NCBI GenBank assembly: GCA_027919835.1
Contig: JANVFP010000003.1
Span: 62,001 to 126,000, forward strand
From: Lentinula raphanica
Lineage: Eukaryota > Basidiomycota > Agaricomycetes > Agaricales > Omphalotaceae
Direction of reading: 5' to 3'
DNA length: 64,000 nt
In this document: positions 57,757 through 64,000 of the stretch, piece after piece
Position numbering within the stretch: the stretch's first letter is position 1
Layout: every line of letters starts with the position of its first letter
Position numbers and translations under genes: made by a program
The notes under the pieces: model-generated
The model's input: the letters and a program-made list of their open reading frames with translations, nothing else
Told to the model about the DNA's origin: nothing
Database searches by the model: none

Positions 57757-58810
57757 GGTTGTAATTTCGAGTTCTCCGAATTATTTCTAGAGGAATATGA
57801 TATAGACAACATTCTGACACAATATAGAGCCCACACAAAAATTATTGAGTGTGTTATTGATGAATTTTGACTCAAAAACACCAAATAAGCGCCCATAAGT
57901 GCCCAAAACTCGTTGTTATAAGTGTGTTATGTATATCAAGTAATATTGTTCCAAATTTTTAACTGTTAAGTGTATCAAGTATAGTGACTGATAACACTGT
58001 TTTGAGTATTTATTGTCAACTGTGTTAGACATAATACATATCACTACTGTTCCAAGTTTTAGTATGTTAGGTGTGATAAGTACCAAGTGTACTGAACATA
58101 TTGAGTAATAAAAATTGTTCTGAGTGTTCAAGGCTACTAGGTGTGCTAAAAATATCATGTACATTATATTTACTCAATGTTGTCAGTTTAGTGTGATTTT
58201 AAAGTGATATAAGCTATTCTGAGTGATTGAGGGTGCTAGAGGTGCTAAAAATAGTATATACATCATATATTCTGACTGTATAGTGGATTTGGTATGATTT
58301 GGAGTGATAAAATTTTTTAAACTTGTCGCGTATTTTTTTTTATTTTGCATTTTCAGGGCCAAGGAGGCACCCCTGAATTTTTTGACTATTTTTATGATTT
58401 TTTTTCAGATTTTTTGCTACAAGATAATATCATAATCAATTTTTTCCTTTTTTGGTAATTTTGATGTGCCTGGACCTGCAATAGGCTCTATACCATCCCT
58501 AAATATTTTTTGCATTTTTGGTAATTTTTTGGGCTATTTTTAGTACCTATATTGACCCTACATTATTTTTGATTATATGAGGTCATTTGCTTACATATCC
58601 TGATCTGACCTAATCTGGCTTTTTTAGGATTTTTTAGATTTTCTATGAATTTTTGGGTTTTTTTTTGAAAATGTACTGCTTATTTAATATCTGGATAATT
58701 ATTAATTACCCAAAACAGTAAATATAGGCCCCATGTGACAGGTGGTGACAGGCATGACCACCCCCCGGAGCCATTTCTGGAGCCCCCTCTGAGTTATTGC
58801 AGGTTTTTTC
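57757..58810 (-). repeat. Dispersed repeat R1, inverted copy
   Basis: Reverse-orientation copy of the repeat at 62240-63432. It shares GGGCGCTTATTTGGTGTTTT-type, TACGCGACAAGTGTAAAAA-type and GTGGTCATGCCTGTCACCAC-type blocks. It ends near 58805 with the complement of CTCAGAGGGGGCTCC. Non-coding. Confidence 0.65.
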
Positions 58811-60272
58811 AAACATTCCTCGATAACTCATTGGTACTTTTTACAAAAGTTTTACAGTATCAGCTGAGCCACGATGTCGAAAGATAGGCTGGTCCGTACG
58901 TAGACCTGCGAGAAACCAGTCGGGTTTTGTTGTTGCAATATACCAGTAGAAGATTTCCTAGATCGTTAACCTCTAACGACCAAAGAAATAAAACTCAGAT
59001 TTTTCTTAGAGAGACTCAGTGGGGGGAAGAAACTTGATATTCACCTGAGGTGAGGTTACAAATACTAATCGAGTCGGCTGCAGCGCGTTCTCTTATGCCA
59101 CCTGACCTCGTACATACGATCGCGATTGAGTTCTACACATACAAGAGAAAGAATCAAAATTTTGTCCATACAAAGATCAACTGCACTTCACGAAGATTCG
59201 AACACTAAGAACGACCCGGGTGACATACGAGACGACAACTTGTTCAATCGCCTACCACCATCAGCGATGACAACAGAGGTGACCAAGCTCTGTGTCTGAA
59301 CGAGGTATGTACCGAGTCCACCGTCGTGCCTTGTCAATCGATTGGCGAAGGAAAGGAATTATGATTGAAAATTGCAGCTTGAGTCCAGCAAAAGAACTGA
59401 AAGAAAAATAAACAATGAGAGCTTTGAGAGAAATGGTACACGCCAAAGTCATCCTTAACCTCTGCATCCTTCTCCCAACCTTTCCAACTAGGATTATCCT
59501 CCTCAAAGACCGTTGAGCATAATGGTCAGGTACTGATTGTGGTGTCGTCCCAATCGTGTCCAACAGCTCCCGAAGGAACTTGAGGTCATTTATCTGAAGA
59601 AAGATAGGTAGAGAGTGAAGACAAGGAATGAAGATGTTGAAGAGAGGAAAGAAATGAAGTACATGCCGTGCCCATGTGTGAGCTCTGAATTCGTGTACAG
59701 GAAGATGGTGGTACAATGAAGAGAAAGAAAAATATTATTAAGCAGAAGCCTTGGGTTACAACCCGAAGGCCCACAGAAATTATCTTGTTTAAGGAAGGTG
59801 AGTCCCATGACCCGTAGTTGTAAGAATTGAATAATAGTACTGTCTACCATGAGGGCAGACAGCACTCCCACAGAGGGGGTTACTTTAGATTTTGACCCCA
59901 AAATCCTCAGCAAGAATAATAAGTAAAGTGAGAAGCAAAGTTTGAAGAAGAATATCATACAAGTCCAGAAAAGGTAAGATAACGAGGGGGAAATGAAGAG
60001 AAATATAGTACAAGTCCATGGAATTGAAACAAGTAAGGAAGAATGAAGGTGTAACCCCTATAGCCTGTAGTCACATGTTCCGATTATGAGAGCAGCAGCG
60101 GCCCAGTTACTTACCTTCTTTCTTTTGTCTTAACCACCATATGGGTTGTATTTTGGTCTATTCTCTGTAATAGAACGAGGTATTATTCAAGGTTGCGACA
60201 TCATAAGTAAGGAGGCCTTTCACTGTTGAGACATCATAAGTAAGAAGGCCTTTCAGAAGGAAAGGAACAAAA
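58811..60272 (-). pseudogene. Unassigned coding fragments of a decayed element
   Basis: On the minus strand, near 59600-59420, a possible coding stretch reads NDLKFLRELLDTIGTTPQSV and then, in a second frame, EEDNPSWKGWEKDAEVKDDF. Composition is closer to coding DNA than the flanking repeats. No complete gene could be assembled and the family is not recognised. It may belong to the retroelement that follows or to a host gene fragment. Confidence 0.3.
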
Positions 60273-60485
60273 TCAAAGAGTTCGGGCACGAAGAGCCCTG
60301 AAATGTTTGAGAAGTTTGGATGCACGTTCATGAGCATCAATATGCCAGAGACCAAAGCTGTTCTGAACTTCAGCTACAAGGGAATTCTCGGTATGGCTAT
60401 CCAGATCGAAGCCAGGCCTCCAGCACAACACCTCCATTACCTTCCATTCAAAATCATCAGGACTCGTAACGACTCGCAAGCCGTC

Positions 60486-60710
60486 CATCAGCAAAGGTGA
60501 CCTGGTGCCTAGGCTGCCTAGAGATACCCCCCAAAACCTCAGCACTTTAAAAACTTTGAATTTGCCTGAAAAAGCCTGAGCAAGCCTGAGTTTGCCTGAA
60601 AAAGCCTGGGCAAGCCTGAGTTTGTCTCAGATTTCTTTGGGTGCTTTGGAAGAGCCTAGGTTTTGGAGGGTATCTCTGGGTTACCTAGGCCAAGGGTACT
60701 TTTCCTGATG
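60486..60710 (+). mobile_element. Plavaka-type MITE, 225 bp, TSD TC
   Basis: Starts CATCAGCAAAGGTGACC and ends GGGTACTTTTCCTGATG, with TC at 60484-60485 and 60711-60712. It is the inverted relative of the copy 34 bp downstream. Confidence 0.85.
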
Positions 60711-60744
60711 TCCTTGAATAACACAGATTCTGGCAATACATAGA

Positions 60745-60939
60745 CATCAGGAAAAGTACCCTTGACCTAGGTAACCCAGAGATACCCCCCAAAACCTAGG
60801 CTCTCCCAAAGCATCCAAAGAAATCTGAGGCAAACTCAGGCTTGCTCAGGCTTTTTCAGGCAAATTCAAAGTTTTTAAACTGCTGAGGTTTTGGGGGGTA
60901 TCTCTAGGCAGCCTAGGCACCAGGTCAGTTTTGCTGATG
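60745..60939 (-). mobile_element. Plavaka-type MITE, 195 bp, TSD GA
   Basis: Starts CATCAGGAAAAGTACCC and ends GGTCAGTTTTGCTGATG, with GA at 60743-60744 and 60940-60941. It is the same subfamily as 60486-60710 in the opposite orientation, about 30 bp shorter through internal loss of CCTGAGCAAG-type repeats. Confidence 0.85.
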
Positions 60940-62239
60940 GAATTCTGCGATCATGTGGATGAAATTCTGCCTGTTCATAGGCCCATAACGGGTACCGTCA
61001 GTTCCAAGCTCATATACATACCTAGCCGGAATCACACTGCCACGAACTCCAGCAATGATCTCCATCCAATGAAGTTCTGTATCCCGCACCCAGAGATGTT
61101 TGACTTCTCCAGAGATTGGGTCACAGTAGGAAAACTTGAGTGCTAGATCGATAGGTGTGCTCGATGTTTTTCCAAATTTGTCCACTAGAAGAGCATTGCC
61201 GATTTGATAGTAAGGAGTGTCGGCATGATTGTCGATAGGGGTAAGGCAATAGTCAAGCCAGGTATTGTAACCAGACTCGTTGACGATGTTAGAATGTCAA
61301 AGTCATTGTCCAGACCAAAGTCCTTTCCTGCGTCCATCAAAAGCAATGTAGGGTCTAGGCAAAAGAGAAGGCAATGAAGAAGACATAACAATCAAAGATG
61401 TAAAGCAGAAAGGACAAGATCAGACAAAAGAGAAAAGCATCATATATAGTAAGGAGCATAGTAAGTTGGATCGATCACTCAGCTTTTAATTGTATCGAGA
61501 CTATGAAGAACAGTTTCGGAAGAAATTCCTAGACCACTCCAAGGTCTCATCGAGTCTGTAACTTGGCCTATCATATGAAACTGACAACTGCCAGTGCTGT
61601 CTTGCTTGAGGAATCTTCGCACGCAATGTTTGATGATCTGGCCTGTAATAGAACAAACACAGTCGACAAATATTAATGTGACCAGGAAGGATCGCACCCA
61701 ATAACTCTCTCAGCACAAAAGAGTCCCGTTCGCACTTCTTGTGGATGATATAAGGTCCACAATATGTCCACAAACCCTTTCCGCCTTTGATTTCGTCGAT
61801 CTGAGACTCTCGCAGCCACACATACATTCCTTCTTTGTAATCACTAAAGTCCCATTGGAATCCTGAACGTCTTGCTAAGTCTTTGATCGCTCGCCATCGA
61901 GACTCTCGTAGTTTGTCATTGGCTTCTCAAAGTTTTGGATCTCTCCTTGAAAGCTGAAGCGCTCGAAGAGCGATGAGCTCTTCATGAGTACGGACATTAT
62001 GCCAGTCCAAAGTCTGCCAGGTAGTTTCTGTAATATTGAACGAGAATATCGGATGGACTCCATATAAAAGATAATAAGGTGAGAAACCCGTAGCTCAAGA
62101 GACGGTGACTCCCATGGCAAATATGAAGGTAACGAGGCCACATACCTTTAGCATCTCCTGTACACTTGAAGAGTGAGTCCACAGGATACAGTAAAGCTTT
62201 TGTAAAAAACACTGATAAGTTATCGGGTACCTATTGCAA

Positions 62240-63432
62240 ATAGTTGTGATAACCCGGAGGGGGTCCCGGAAATGGCCCCGGGGGGTGGTCATGCCTGTCA
62301 CCACCTGTCACATATGGCTTATATTTACTGTTTTGGGTAATTAATAATTATCCAGATATTAAATAAGCAGTACATTTTCAAAAAAACCCGAAAATTCATA
62401 AAAATTCATAAAAAACCTGAAATGGCCTGATTAGGTCAGATCAGGATATGTAAGCAAATGACCTCATATGATAAAAAATGATGTAGGGCCAATCTAGGTA
62501 CTAAAAATAGCCCAAAAAATCACTAAAAATGCAAAAAATATTTAGGGATGGTATAGAGCCTATTGCAGGCCCAGAAACATCAAAATTACCAAAAAAGGTA
62601 AAAATTGATCATGATCTCATCTTGTAGCAAAAAATCTGAAAAAAATCCTAAAAATAGTCAAAAAATTTAGGGGTGCCTTGTTGGCCCTGAAAATGCAAAA
62701 TAAAAAAAAATACGCGACAAGTGTAAAAATTTTTATTACTCCAAATCATTCTAAATCCACTATACAGTCAGTATATATGATGTATATGCTATATTTAGCA
62801 TCCTAATACCTTTATTGGGCTAAAAATAGAACTTGATCTCATCTGATAGCAAAAAATCTGAAAAAATCATTAAAAATACTCAAAAAATTCAGGGGTGCCT
62901 TATTGGCCCTGAAAATGCAAAATAAAAAATTTTACACGACACAATTGAAAAACAACATCACTCCAAATCATACCAAATCCACTACACAGTCAGTATATAT
63001 TATGTATATACTATTTTTAGCACCTCTAGTACCTTCAATCACTCAGTATAGCTTATATCACTCGAGAATCATATCAGACTGACAACATTCAGTAAATATA
63101 ATGTACATGATATTTTTAGCACACCTAGTACCCTTAATGACTCAGAACAATTTATATTACTCAATATGTTCAGTACACTTAACACTTATCAAACCTCACA
63201 CATGAAAACTCATAACAGTACTTATATGTATTATACTTAACACAGTTGACAATGAAAATACTCAAAACAGTATTATCAGTCACTATACTTAACACACTTA
63301 ACAGTCAAAAAGTCGGAACAATGTTACTTTATATACATAACACACTCATTGTTATACTATAACACACTTATAACAACAAGTTTTGGGCGCTTATGGGCGC
63401 TTATTTGGTGTTTTTGAGTCGAAATTCATTAA
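62240..63432 (+). repeat. Dispersed repeat R1, longest direct copy
   Basis: Starts near TGTGATAACCCGGAGGGGG and ends near GGGCGCTTATTTGGTGTTTT, then TGAGTCGAAATTCATTAA. An internal segment with TACGCGACAAGTGTAAAAA-type sequence is partly duplicated (62700 and 62930). No ORF of note. The class is unknown: LTR-like start, but no second copy in direct orientation nearby. Confidence 0.6.
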
Positions 63433-64000
63433 CTCGTTAAGTGCCGCTATGGCGGCAGTCCACCTTGCTTGCCGAGAGTTCTTACTTACAAGCTACATTG
63501 CGAGCATGAAATGTTTTGTAACACACAGCAGCACATAGCCTGATATAGTATTGTGAATTCTTCCCCATCTTGTGTACCTACATATTTAATGGCAAGGACC
63601 AAGAGAACTGTTACTCACAGTGCAGGATGAAGACTACAATGCTCTTTCTGGGTTGTCTCCTCTCTCTCTTGCATTGACTGTGCTTTTTTGGCATTGATAC
63701 AAAGTTGAAGGATGATCAACTCTTTTGCTTGCATGCTCAGAGCCATTGGCTTGTCTGTGACCGAATTGATGCACAGCTGAGTGGTTCAGGGATAGAACTG
63801 ACCCACTGGGTCATTCATTCATTTCAACATATAAGGGGATGTAGTGACAGTGGTTTAGTGTATCAAGAATGCTATATGTGAGCAGTAATAAAGGTATGGG
63901 GCTGATTTCGTCGTTATTGTGTAACAACAATGTGTTATGAGTACTCGGATCGACATGAATCAATGTGGGTAAGTGTCGATCTAGCCAATAATGAATATTG
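63433..64000. other. No gene seen
   Basis: Mixed-composition DNA beyond the R1 repeat. There is no long ORF, repeat or recognisable motif before the window ends. Confidence 0.35.

Larger units (their letters stand above)
60273..62235 (-). pseudogene. Ty3/Gypsy retrotransposon remnant: integrase C-terminal region and downstream ORF
   Basis: On the minus strand, from about 62130 to 61500, the reading in several frames gives the typical fungal Gypsy integrase end (ESQIDEIKGGKGLWTYCGPY, IIHKKCERDSFVLRELLGAI, FYYRPDHQTLRAKI). A downstream ORF follows (61391-60925 and 60485-60273), including PIDLALKFSYCDPISGEVKH and DGLRVVTSPDDFEWKVMEVL. Frames change repeatedly and no reverse transcriptase or RNase H is present, so it is dead. 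Two MITEs interrupt the downstream ORF at 60486-60939, and an R1 copy cuts the integrase side at about 62240. Confidence 0.65.

Noticed and set aside
62240..63432. R1 as the long terminal repeat of the adjacent Gypsy remnant.
   Set aside because: The flanking copies are in inverted, not direct, orientation, and this copy cuts into integrase sequence.

Overview
The window looks like nuclear DNA of a transposon-rich basidiomycete, most likely an Agaricomycete. Genes are cut by many introns of about 45-70 bp with CTRAY-type branch sites. Several families are typical of that group: Plavaka DNA transposases, a TET/JBP-like dioxygenase linked to a transposon, DUF6534-like seven-helix proteins, DUF6532-like proteins and a Num1-like cortical protein. 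No search could be run, so family names rest on motif recognition.

Layout. 1-1181 (minus) is the start of a secreted repeat protein whose units end in dibasic sites (candidate Kex2-processed precursor); it has no Met in the repeat frame, so simple ORF calling misses it. 2281-3166 is a six-exon proline-rich gene. 4855-7858 is an intact-looking PIF/Harbinger transposon with both of its genes, sitting in an older short element whose empty counterpart is present at 12428-12742. 8.2-22.5 kb is AT-rich and made of decayed transposase pieces, a DUF6534-like pseudogene, several MITE types, fold-back satellites and a minisatellite carrying nested insertions. 22948-27468 is a six-exon ankyrin-repeat gene with a recently amplified repeat array. 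27.5-36.6 kb is mostly repeats with two small GC-rich blocks. 36780-39700 is a fold-back element with arms over 1 kb. 40171-42930 is a Num1-like pseudogene. 43249-56746 is a DUF6532-like gene split by a 10,880-bp Plavaka transposon (44708-55587). The last 6 kb hold a decayed Ty3/Gypsy element, two inverted MITEs and copies of a dispersed repeat.

How the parts connect. The Plavaka element has termini CATCAGGAAAA...TTTTCCTGATG and a 2-bp target duplication (CA). Seven short elements in the window have the same termini and their own 2-bp duplications (TG, CA, TA, TT, AT, TC, GA), so they are probably its non-autonomous passengers. The large element carries its transposase on the minus strand and two multi-exon genes on the plus strand: a TET/JBP-like 2OG-Fe(II) dioxygenase with the expected metal ligands, and a second DUF6532-like protein. 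It therefore sits inside an intron of a gene of the same family as one of its own passengers. A short relative has landed at the splice donor of another intron of that host gene.
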